Source: CAIWHR01 sp963717695 (GTDB lineage Bacteria > Pseudomonadota > Gammaproteobacteria > Burkholderiales > Casimicrobiaceae). From it: DNA of 64,000 bases. Under the pieces are notes generated by a model. The model had not been told where the DNA came from. It did not search any database and was given only the letters and a program-made list of their open reading frames with translations. The position numbers and the translations under genes were made by a program. The DNA is taken from positions 496,001 to 560,000 of the forward strand of contig CAVQWR010000001.1 in assembly GCA_963717695.1 (NCBI GenBank), written 5' to 3'. Shown piece by piece: positions 51,003 to 59,398 of this stretch. Position 1 is the stretch's first letter; every line of letters begins with the position of its first letter.

Positions 51003-51252
51003 TTCAGTCCTTTGGCACTGCCGGCGGGCCCGGCATTTCGCGCGCGTTCATTTGAATTTGCGCCGGGCTATTGTCGATCACGTCCGACCGCCGCGCAATC
51101 AGAACGTCGGAGCGTTGATCGGCAACGAGGAAAACCGCGACGGCATGGAACCTTTTCCCGGCTGACGTCGTCTAGACGGCGATCCGGACGGGAAATCGCC
51201 ACCGCACTCAAAGGATGGTCGTTCCCGCTCCGCACCCCGGAAGGAGCGCGAC
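51003..51252. other. Divergent intergenic region
   Basis: This 250-base gap separates the Rieske-FAD gene (minus) and the P-loop gene (plus). No gene is seen in it; the short frames are Arg-rich shadows. It should contain both promoters. TTTGGCAC at 51007-51014 recalls half of a sigma54 site but lacks the partner GC element at the right spacing. Confidence 0.35.
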
Positions 51253-51852
51253 GTGACCCTCGATGACCTCCTGACCGCATTGCGCGCGCGCCGACCGCAG
51301 GCGGTGCTGGTGACGGGTCCGCAGCGCAGCGGCACGACGATTGCCGCGCACATCCTCGCCGCCGAGCTTGGTCATCGCTACGTCGACGAAATCGCGTTTG
51401 GCGCGCACGACCATCGCCGCGCCCGGCAGCTCTTCGCCGAAGGGGGCGTCGTGGTCCAGGGTCCGGGACTCTGTCACGTCGCGCATCTCTACGGGCGCGA
51501 CGACGGCGTCGTCGTGATGATGCGCCGCGACTTCGAGGCGATCCAGCGCTCCGAGGAGCGCATCGGCTGGCGCGGCGAGCGCGACGGCTACAACCTGCGG
51601 ATCGAGCGGCAGAAATTCGAGGCCATGTTCGGCATCAGCGGCAGCAACATCGCGCTGATCAAGTACTACTGCTGGGACATCCTGCAGAAGCCTCGCTGCA
51701 CCGGCTTCGATCTCGACTACGAGTCCATGCGGGAGCACCCGTTCTGGCATCCGCAGCCCGAGCGCGAGCGCTTCGGGCCGCGCCAATGGCAGCCGCGGCC
51801 GGAGGCGGCGTCGAACACGCTGGGATACGACCTGCGGAAGCGGCACGGCTGA
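51253..51852 (+). CDS. P-loop protein, sulfotransferase-like
   Basis: Intact, 199 residues with a GTG start at 51253 and ribosome site AAGGAG at about 51240-51245. The P-loop VTGPQRSGTTIAAHILA lies at about residue 19, followed by ELGHRYVDEIAFG. The RSGTT form of the loop is shared with PAPS-dependent sulfotransferases, but the protein is short and the usual PAPS 3'-phosphate motif was not identified. VVVMMRRDFEAIQRSEERIG and ALIKYYCWDIL are further conserved-looking segments. It could act on a nucleotide-linked substrate; no function is assigned. It converges on the radical SAM gene. Confidence 0.7.
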   Translation: MTLDDLLTALRARRPQAVLVTGPQRSGTTIAAHILAAELGHRYVDEIAFGAHDHRRARQLFAEGGVVVQGPGLCHVAHLYGRDDGVVVMMRRDFEAIQRSEERIGWRGERDGYNLRIERQKFEAMFGISGSNIALIKYYCWDILQKPRCTGFDLDYESMREHPFWHPQPERERFGPRQWQPRPEAASNTLGYDLRKRHG

Positions 51853-51944
51853 CCCCGGCGGCACCGCGCGATCCCGCGTGCCCCTATCGACTTCGCCCGC
51901 TCGCCGTCAGCGTCGCGAGGCGAAGCCATCAGAGCGCACGGCGC

Positions 51945-53800
51945 TTACTTGGCTGCCAGCGGCTCCGGCGCCGCGGGATGTGCGACCAGCGGGCGCGGTC
52001 CCTGAACGACCACTGCGGTCGTGTCGTGACTTGCCGCAGACCCTGCGAGTCCCCGCATCGGAATCTTGCTCCCGGGCGGCTGCGACTGCCGCTCGATCCT
52101 GCCGAACATCAGCCGCACCGCCCAGCCGGACGTGCGGGCGATCGTGAACACGAGCCCGATCATCCCGATGATCTGCATGTAGGCCGGTTTCTTCTTCACC
52201 GCGGTGCGGCCCCGCGCGAGCGCCACCGCGAGCCAGACCGGATTGTAGAAATAGAGATAGCCCGCGAGCATCGTCAGCTGCTTCTGCCAGGGTCTCGGGT
52301 GATTGGAGGCCACCACGTGGTTGCCGTCGCACATGTGAGGCTCCACGAGCTTGCTGCCGACGCGCCGGAAGACCTGGCCACTCGCGTACGTCGGCTCCAG
52401 CAGCTTCGAGCCCACCGCGGGCGTCAGCATCAGGATCTGCATCGACACCGCACCCGCGCGGCGAAGCAGATCGACCTGGTTCAGGAGCCCGTAGTCCGAT
52501 CCGCGCGACCAGAGCGGCTGCGAGTCGTGGTGCATCATCATCGGCATCGGGCAGATCCCGGCATCGCGCAGCGCGCGAAACGCCTCCGTCGTCTTGTCGG
52601 CGCTCTGGCCCTTCTTGACGAGCGTCGCCGTCAGGTCCTCGACGCCGAGCCACAGCGCGCGGCAGCCGGATTCGTGCACGAGCGGCAGGTGCTCCTTCAT
52701 CTGCAGCGTGTCGTGCACGGTCACTTCGGTGTACCAGTGCGCGCGGCGGGCGAGCCGCACGCCGTCGAATTCCGCCGCGGCCAGCGTCTCGACGATCTCC
52801 AGTGCACGGGTCTTGTCGTTGAAGAAATTGTCGTCGGCGCCGAAGAACACGCGCAGCCCGTATTCCTTGTTGAGGCGCCACATGTCCTCGGCGATGCGAC
52901 CCCCGCTTTTGGTGCGGTACTGCCGCTGGTTGTAGGCGGGGATCGGGCAGTACGGGCAGGCGAACTTGCAGCCGAACGTGAGGACGAGCGAGCTGATGGG
53001 GCTGTGCGCCCGCACCTTGTCGGCCGGTAGCGCGTGTGCGCCGAGCGTTGCGCGCCGGCTCGGCGGCTCGAGCAGCCGATACCCCAGCACCGGATCCGGC
53101 AGTTCGTCGAGATTGCCGACGAGGCGCTGCATGCCCGTATCGACCAGCTCCCGGCCTGCGCCCTCGCCCCGTGAATACACGAGTCCGGGCACCGCATCGA
53201 GCGCGCCGCTGTCGCGGGCGCGCACGAACGCCGCGCGCATCGACTCGCCTGTTCCGCGCACGCCAAGCAGCACCTCGAGGAGGCTCAGCAGGACGAACTC
53301 CTCGCCCGTGACGACGACGTCGGCGCCGTTGCAGGCCGTCCGCTTCGGTGCTGAAGAGATCGTACGGCTCGTAGACGCGCGTGCGGGCCGCCGGCGATGA
53401 TCAGCGGCCGGCGCTGCGGATCGATCCGATGGGCGTCCGCGATCAGCGCCGTGCATTCCCCGGAATGCAAGCTCATGCTCGAGACCATGAAGAGATCCGG
53501 CACGCGGCCGTCGAGCTGCATCTGCGAGGGACGGAAGTTGCGATTCCACTGCTGCAGCACGATGCGCGTCCTGGCAAAGCCCGCATCCGCCAGCGCCGAG
53601 CCGATCGCGCGAACGCCGGCCGGGGCCATCCTCGTGTCGGCGAAGATGAACGGCAGCATCCGCGTGCGGTGATCGAACGCGCAGACGATCACCGTCGCGA
53701 GGTCGTGCTTCGGCGCCACGCCGCGCAGGCGCTCGCAGAGCCGGGTCAGATCGCCGGGCTTCAGCAGCTCATCGCCGCGTGCGCGTCGGGGTAACTCCAT
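51945..53800 (-). CDS. B12-binding-type radical SAM protein, two frameshifts
   Basis: The N-terminal part (to about residue 170) is a Rossmann-like segment of the cobalamin-binding type (FADTRMAPAGVRAIGSALADAG; DLFMVSSMSLHS). After shifts near 53385 and 53338 the frame continues as NGADVVVTGEEFVLLSLLEV. The radical SAM cluster motif CKFACPYC (CxxxCxxC) lies in SLVLTFGCKFACPYCPIP, followed by FFGADDNFFND, WLGVEDLTATLVKKGQ and MPMMMHHDS. The C-terminal portion has two hydrophobic segments (LTMLAGYLYFYNPVWLAVAL; IIGMIGLVFTIAR), hinting at membrane contact. About 618 residues. Class B-type methyltransferase-like or hopanoid-type relatives are possible; the substrate is unknown. Confidence 0.85.
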
Positions 53801-53890
53801 GCGGAACCGCTCCTGAAAGGTGAGTCGACCGCGAGTCCGGCGCGGCGGCGGCGAGGCGGCAAACGCGGAGCGTCTCCGCGGGGGCGGCCG

Positions 53891-54217
53891 TCATGCCTGC
53901 CAGACCCCGTAACCGCCTTCGCGCAGATCGATCGCGAGCATCACTTCCATGTCGCGCGCGTCGTCGTAAGGCATCGGATTATAGGCTTCGTAAAGGTGCG
54001 GTAGCAGACGTAGGCCGAATTGTTTTACGTATCGGTTCGACTGGATTCCGGCCTTGTGCTTGTCGAAGCGCACGTCAGGGTCGAGCCCGGTCATGCCGAC
54101 GTAGACGCAGGGCTTTCCCACAACGTAGTCAGGGTTGGCCTTGCGAAAGCGGGGTTCGTAGAGCACGTCCCCCGACAGTTCAACGACATAGACGTGATAG
54201 TGGCTGCGTCGCGCCAT
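53891..54217 (-). CDS. GIY-YIG-like small protein
   Basis: Intact, 108 residues. HYHVYVVELSG and PCVYVGMTGLDPDVRFDKH form the two GIY-YIG strands in modified form (VYV and YVG), followed by the HKAGIQSNRYVKQFGLRLLP helix region and a Glu in DARDMEVMLA where the family's metal-binding Glu would be. Most GIY-YIG domains are nucleases; whether this one cuts DNA is not known. It lies 45 bases downstream of the peptidase/hydrolase gene on the same strand, and may form an operon with it and with the radical SAM gene 90 bases further on. Confidence 0.75.
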   Translation of the reverse strand: MARRSHYHVYVVELSGDVLYEPRFRKANPDYVVGKPCVYVGMTGLDPDVRFDKHKAGIQSNRYVKQFGLRLLPHLYEAYNPMPYDDARDMEVMLAIDLREGGYGVWQA

Positions 54218-54262
54218 GCAGGAGTTCAGCCGCGGGGGGTGACGCGACGAGCACGCCGGTCA

Positions 54263-56203
54263 TCAGGGCGCGGCAATGGGCCGCCCCAGGATGTGTGCGA
54301 CGACCGATGCCTGCGTCTTCGCGTCGTCGTCGATGTTGCCGTGCTGCGTGCCGCCGGTGGCCGCCGATGCCGGCGCCACGCGGTACTGGAGGTTCGGGAG
54401 ATTTTGCGGAACGACGTCTTCGTCGAAGTACCTTTCCATGCCGAGCACGGGCACGCGGGGCACCTCCTCGAGCGCGTTGGAAATGAGATAGAGCAGCGAG
54501 CGCCGGTACCCGAGCAGCAGGCGCATCGAGCCGCCCTCGGAACGCTCGAGCGCATCCTGCAGGTGGAACTGCGCGTAGCGCCCCAGCTTTCCCGACTGGA
54601 GATGCGGCGCAAGCCGGGTCTCGAAGAGATCGACCGTCGCCGCCGGCGCAAGGAAGGTTGCGGAAGCGATGTTCCATCCCTGCGCGACGAGCCAGTCGGC
54701 AAGATAGGCGTGGACGATGGCGCCGGCCGAATGGCCGACGAGGTGCAGCCGGATCGTGTCGCGCTGGGGGGCGAGGAGCTCCATCAGCTGCTTGCCGCCG
54801 CCGCGTCCCGCGGTGTTGTAGGTGATGAGCCGCCCCTTGTCCTTCATGTCCTGCCAGACGCCGCGCCCGACGAGACGCACGATTCCCTCGACGCGATCGC
54901 TCCACGCGTCGTCGAGCATGGTGACAAGGCCGCCGGTCGGGATCTCGCCGCGGCTCTTGAGCTCGTTCTCCAGCCGGTCGTTGAGAATCGAGAGCAGGTC
55001 GGATTCCCAGATGCAATAGATGGGGAAGATCCTGGCGTCGGTGAGCAGCCTGACCCACGCCTGCGCGGATTCCCCTGCGCCCTGCTCGTCGACGAGCCCG
55101 CCGTGAACGTAGAGCGCGACGTCGATGGGCGCGCGAGGCGGAATGCTCCATTCGGCGCGCTTGTCGGGCAGCCGGCGCTGCGCGAGCTCCTCGAGATCCT
55201 GGTAGGTCGTGTGGAACTCGCCGGCGGGCGAAAGCTCGCCGTCATGCCCGGTGTTGACGACGTAGGGGGACAGCGCGTGCAGGTCGAGCAGCGTGCTGCC
55301 CGTTGCGCCGAAGCGCGCATTCGACACCTGGGCGCGCCCCCCCGACTGGATTTCGTGCCGGCGCGTGACGACGCCGAGCTGGGCAACCCAGCAGTCGTAG
55401 CCATGCTTGATCCAGTCCTCGTAGGTGAGCACCGCGAGGCCGCGGGTGCCCCAGCCGCTGCCCCAGGAATTCTGGACGATGAAGCCGTCCTGGTCGTAGC
55501 CGACGATCGCGAACGCGTGGCCGTCGTCGGGGCTCGCCTTCCACGGGTACGGAATCGTCCAGATGCCGTTGGGTGCGGCCTTGCGCCCGCCCTTTCGCGT
55601 GTAGCCTTCGTCCCAGCCGGCATGCGCGAGTGCGCTGGCGAGCAGCACGCCGGTTTCGTTCAGCGCGACCTGCATGTCGACGACCGAGCGCGAGTCGACG
55701 CGGTAATACGCGCCGAGCGGCCGCAGCACCGCATCGTCCCACCAGTCATGACCGCGGGTCGGCTGCGGCTCGGCGAGTTTCGGCCACAGCGCTTCGCGAC
55801 ACACGCCGTGCTTGAACCACCCCTTCAGCGCCCCGCGCAGCGACGACCCGCCGTCGGGCGCCTCGCCGCGGAGCTCGTCGTAGCGGCGCGCCATGCCATA
55901 GAGCATGAACGGCGAGACGGGATTCGCGCGCGCCCGGTCACGCCGCGACGTCAGCACGTGCACCACCGTTGCGAGCGCGAAGCCCGTGCAAGCGCTGGTG
56001 TCGTGCTGGTTGAGGCGCGGACGATGCGTGGCCGGCGGCGGCGCGAGGTGGGGCCGCGGCGCGAACGCGACCGCGGGCCGATAGGGACGGTCGCGAAAAT
56101 CGACGCTGTCCGGAACGACGTTGCGCAATTTCCGGACGGTGCCGGCTGCGACGGCGCTGCGACGCTCTTTCGAAGAGGTCTTGCGCGAAACGGTCGGCGC
56201 CAT
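54263..56203 (-). CDS. Papain-like peptidase fused to an alpha/beta hydrolase
   Basis: Intact, 646 residues. Residues about 30-285 form a C1A (papain) peptidase: oxyanion Gln66 and nucleophile Cys72 in LNQHDTSACTGFALA, His229 in DDGHAFAIVGYD and Asn245 in VQNSWGSGWG. Residues about 360-620 look like an alpha/beta hydrolase, with the oxyanion strand VALYVHGGLVDE at 362-373 and the nucleophile elbow GHSAG at 490-494 (Ser492). No signal peptide or propeptide is seen, so a cytoplasmic enzyme is likely. ATG 56203 is chosen over 56215 because GGAGGTG lies seven bases before it. The physiological role is unknown. Confidence 0.85.
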   Translation of the reverse strand: MAPTVSRKTSSKERRSAVAAGTVRKLRNVVPDSVDFRDRPYRPAVAFAPRPHLAPPPATHRPRLNQHDTSACTGFALATVVHVLTSRRDRARANPVSPFMLYGMARRYDELRGEAPDGGSSLRGALKGWFKHGVCREALWPKLAEPQPTRGHDWWDDAVLRPLGAYYRVDSRSVVDMQVALNETGVLLASALAHAGWDEGYTRKGGRKAAPNGIWTIPYPWKASPDDGHAFAIVGYDQDGFIVQNSWGSGWGTRGLAVLTYEDWIKHGYDCWVAQLGVVTRRHEIQSGGRAQVSNARFGATGSTLLDLHALSPYVVNTGHDGELSPAGEFHTTYQDLEELAQRRLPDKRAEWSIPPRAPIDVALYVHGGLVDEQGAGESAQAWVRLLTDARIFPIYCIWESDLLSILNDRLENELKSRGEIPTGGLVTMLDDAWSDRVEGIVRLVGRGVWQDMKDKGRLITYNTAGRGGGKQLMELLAPQRDTIRLHLVGHSAGAIVHAYLADWLVAQGWNIASATFLAPAATVDLFETRLAPHLQSGKLGRYAQFHLQDALERSEGGSMRLLLGYRRSLLYLISNALEEVPRVPVLGMERYFDEDVVPQNLPNLQYRVAPASAATGGTQHGNIDDDAKTQASVVAHILGRPIAAP

Positions 56204-56350
56204 GAGCACCTCCATGCGGTGGATCGCGATGCAGCAGTATATTCGTCGCTCCGTTGGCGAAGCGGAATACCCCGGGGGACGCCGATGTTCACGGGCACAG
56301 GTCGACAAACGGGCAGAACCCCGTCCCGGCCCCCTTCGGAGCGATGCGCC

Positions 56351-57679
56351 ATGACCTCTTTGCTGCGCACGATGCTGCTTGCGGGACTCGCGCTCCTCGC
56401 GCAACCCGCGGCTGCCACCTACCACACCTACCAGATCGACGAGCTCTATTCCAACGCCGACGGGACAGTCCAGTTTGTGGTGCTCCATGAATCGATGGGG
56501 ATGAATGGCCAGAACCTGCTCGGCGGACACGCGCTTCAGAGCACGGGCACGGGCGGCACGGCAACGTACGTGTTTCCGTTCGACCTTCCGGGCGGCAGCT
56601 GCGGCTACTACGGCTGCACCATGGCACAGACGGCACGTTCGCACGTGCTGATCGCGACGCGCGGTTTCGTCTCGCTCGGGATCATGACGCCGGACTTCGT
56701 GATGCCTGACGGATTCCTTTCGACCGGCGGCGGCACGGTGAACTATGCCGGCGTCGACCAGTGGACCTACGGCATGCTGCCGACCGACGGGACCAGCGCG
56801 CTGTTCCGCGACGGCTCGGTGAAGACCAATGCCGCGACGAACTTCAACGGAGTCACGGTGTCGGTGACGGTCGCCCCGCCGCCTCCGCTCAATTATCAGG
56901 GCCTGTGGTGGACTCCGACGGAATCCGGGTGGGGCATCAACCTAGCGCATCAGGGCGACCAGGTCTTCGCCACCTGGTACACCTACGACACGTCCGGCAA
57001 GGCCTGGTGGCTCACGATGCTCGCCACGCGCACCGCGCCGGCCGCCGACTCGTACGCCGGCACGATTTACGTCGACACCGGTCCGCCGTTCAACAATTTT
57101 TCTGGCGCAGGCATGCCCACATCGGTCGGCACTGGAACGCTGACGTTTGCGGATGCCAACAACGGGACCTTCGCGTATACCGTCAACGGCGTCACGCAGA
57201 CCAAGGCCATCGTGCGCTACGATCTCGGCACCGGTGCAATGCCGTCCTGCGCGTATTCAGCCACGGTGCCGAACTTCGCCGCGGCCGCGAACTACCAGGA
57301 CATCTGGTGGGCGCAAGGCGGCAGCGAGCAAGGATGGGGCATCAACTTCGCGCACCAGGGCAACACGATCTTCGCGACCTGGTTCACCTACGATCTCGAT
57401 GGCACGCCACTGTGGCTGTCGGCACTGGCGTCGCGGCAGGGGGCCACGAACGTGTATTCCGGAACCATCGTGCGGAGCTCGGGGTCGCGCTTCGACGCCT
57501 TCGATGCATCCAAAGTCACGGGAGCCGGCGTCGGCACGGCGACGCTCACCTTCGCCGACGGAAATCATGCGTCGTTCGCCTACTCGGTGATGTACGCGCC
57601 GCTTCCCGGCCCGGTCAACCAGACGAAGCAGATCACGCGCTTCGTGTTCGCCAGCGCCGGCGGAACGCTCTGCCATTGA
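56351..57679 (+). CDS. Secreted protein with two WW/GWGIN repeat modules
   Basis: Intact, 442 residues from ATG 56351. A signal peptide (MTSLLRTMLLAGLALLAQPAAA) precedes a domain at about 24-175 with TYHTYQIDELYSNADGTVQF and HVLIATRGFVSLG. Two repeats of about 110-120 residues follow. Repeat 1 (182-291) has GLWWTPTESGWGINLAHQGD and ATWYTYDTSGKAWWL; repeat 2 (315-438) has DIWWAQGGSEQGWGINFAHQ and ATWFTYDLDGTPLWL. Each ends with a TGTLTFADANNGTFAY-like strand and a TK(A/Q)I strand. Similar modules are common in secreted proteins of gamma- and betaproteobacteria but have no function I know. The gene is divergent from the peptidase gene, with a 147-base gap between. Confidence 0.85.
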   Translation: MTSLLRTMLLAGLALLAQPAAATYHTYQIDELYSNADGTVQFVVLHESMGMNGQNLLGGHALQSTGTGGTATYVFPFDLPGGSCGYYGCTMAQTARSHVLIATRGFVSLGIMTPDFVMPDGFLSTGGGTVNYAGVDQWTYGMLPTDGTSALFRDGSVKTNAATNFNGVTVSVTVAPPPPLNYQGLWWTPTESGWGINLAHQGDQVFATWYTYDTSGKAWWLTMLATRTAPAADSYAGTIYVDTGPPFNNFSGAGMPTSVGTGTLTFADANNGTFAYTVNGVTQTKAIVRYDLGTGAMPSCAYSATVPNFAAAANYQDIWWAQGGSEQGWGINFAHQGNTIFATWFTYDLDGTPLWLSALASRQGATNVYSGTIVRSSGSRFDAFDASKVTGAGVGTATLTFADGNHASFAYSVMYAPLPGPVNQTKQITRFVFASAGGTLCH

Positions 57680-57813
57680 TGCTTCGAGGATCGCGGCGGC
57701 GGCGCATGCCCCGCCTCAAGTTGCGAATCCCCATATCCAGGCGTCACGAGAGGCGCCGCCTCCACTTCCAGCGGGAGCGGCATCACTCGCCTGCCGACGG
57801 CTGACTCCGCGCT

Positions 57814-59340
57814 TCATCTGGCGGGCGCGATGCGCACGTTCCGGAACGGCAGCCGCGCGAGGTCGACCGACGCCGGGCCCGGCGAATCGCAGTCGATGAT
57901 CTCGGCGCAGCGTTGCGCGAACGCGGCGCGAAAGTGGTTCTTCGCCTTGACGCACAAGAGCCGCAGGGTCGCGGGATCGATGCCATGCAATGCGTAGAAC
58001 GCGGGATCGTCGGCGGGCACGACCTGCGCCGTCACGATGATGCGAATGGAAGGCTGGTCGGCAATGACGAGCACTGCGCTTCCCCCGCAATCGCGCAGCA
58101 CTCCCGCCTGCATCGGGCCGGTGTTGCGGAACACGCCGTCCGTCAGTCGCTCCACGATGACGTGCACATGGACGCCGCCGCCGAACTGTGTGCCGTAACG
58201 TCCGCCGAGCGTGACGTCGAGCGCTCGCCCGACGCCCGCGGTGCGGGCCGCCGCGACAACGCCAGGGTCGGCAAAGCTTGCAAACAGCGCGGGCACGGCC
58301 GGGTGCGCGTCGAGCAGTGCGCGCAGCAGCCCCGGCGTGTCGCCACCGCCGCCGGAGAGTGGATTGTCGGCCGGGTCCGCGATCGCGATCAGCCCGGGCG
58401 TGGGGTTTCCTAGCGCCATGGCGACGGCCTGCGGTGCCGTCGGCAGCTTCACGTCGAACTCCGGCGCGCGGCTGCGAATCGCGTCGGCCAGCGTCCGGGC
58501 TGCGTGTGCCGCGGCATGTCCGGCCGGGTCAAGCCGCGCGTCGCTCACCGCGAGCACCGCTGCGCCGCAATGCACGGTGTCGGCATAGGGAAATCCGCCG
58601 AACAGCGCGACTTCAAGGATGGCTCCCGTCGTCGCCGCCCGCGCCGCCGCTTCGAGTTCGCACATCGGCCCCGCGTCCGTGCGCATGTTGAAGCTTCCCA
58701 GCAGCACGTTCTCGTTGCGCACCTCGCATCGCGTTCGCAGGCCGCTCTCCGCGCAACGCGCCAGCGCGTCGACGACGCGCGCCGCCGTCGCCTGCATGTC
58801 GACGTGCGGATGCGTGCGATAGCAGGAGGCGACGTCGAGCAGGTCGGCGAATGCGGGCGCCATGTTGGCGTGCAGATCGAAGCTGGCGCCGAGGGGCGCC
58901 TGCGGCAGCAGGCCGCGGACGAGCCTCACGAGATCGAGGTCCGGCGTGCCGCGCGATTGCGTGATCGCTGCCCCGTGCAGCGAGAGGTAAACCGCATCCC
59001 AGCCGCCCTCGTCGATGCCTGCGACGATGCCTTCCCGGAGCTCGCTTGCGTAACGTTCGAAGACGGCGTCGTCGATCGGTCCCGCGGGAAGCGCTGCGGC
59101 GCACCGCAGCACGACGACCTCCCATCCCGGACGCGCGTCCGCGAACTCGGCGACGGCGGCGAGCTCGGTCGCCGTGGCGCGCGCCGCCTCGAGCGCCAAA
59201 GGTCCCTGCTGCCATTCGCAGCGCTCGAACGCCGCCATGTCCGCCGGGACCGGCGAAAACGCGTTCCCCTCGTACCAGAAGCGTGCGACGGCAAGCCGCC
59301 TGCGCCGTGCCGGGCGCGTGGATTCGTGCTCGCCGGTCAT
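57814..59340 (-). CDS. M81 family metallopeptidase (MlrC-like)
   Basis: Intact, 508 residues. The start region RRLAVARFWYEGNAFSPVPAD, the DAVYLSLHGAAIT strand, FDLHANMAPAFADLLD (metal His) and YRTHPHVDMQATAARVV (metal His) are diagnostic of the MlrC N-terminal domain; IADPADNPLSGGGGDTPGLL and LGGRYGTQFGGGVHV mark the C-terminal domain. MlrC was first described in microcystin breakdown, but most family members act on other small peptides or amides. It lies 58 bases downstream of an ABC exporter on the same strand, which may supply or remove its substrate. Confidence 0.92.
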   Translation of the reverse strand: MTGEHESTRPARRRRLAVARFWYEGNAFSPVPADMAAFERCEWQQGPLALEAARATATELAAVAEFADARPGWEVVVLRCAAALPAGPIDDAVFERYASELREGIVAGIDEGGWDAVYLSLHGAAITQSRGTPDLDLVRLVRGLLPQAPLGASFDLHANMAPAFADLLDVASCYRTHPHVDMQATAARVVDALARCAESGLRTRCEVRNENVLLGSFNMRTDAGPMCELEAAARAATTGAILEVALFGGFPYADTVHCGAAVLAVSDARLDPAGHAAAHAARTLADAIRSRAPEFDVKLPTAPQAVAMALGNPTPGLIAIADPADNPLSGGGGDTPGLLRALLDAHPAVPALFASFADPGVVAAARTAGVGRALDVTLGGRYGTQFGGGVHVHVIVERLTDGVFRNTGPMQAGVLRDCGGSAVLVIADQPSIRIIVTAQVVPADDPAFYALHGIDPATLRLLCVKAKNHFRAAFAQRCAEIIDCDSPGPASVDLARLPFRNVRIAPAR

Positions 59341-59398
59341 GCGCGGGATTCCGATGCCGGGACCTCAGCGCCGCAGTCGGCAGGGACCGGGTCCTTCA

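Noticed and set aside
51007..51014. Possible sigma54 promoter TTTGGCAC
   Set aside because: No GC/TTGC element at the required spacing downstream.
54020..57679. A 1219-codon open frame on the plus strand
   Set aside because: Its first two thirds are the antisense of the peptidase/hydrolase gene and Arg/Glu-rich; only the part from ATG 56351 has a signal peptide and real domains.
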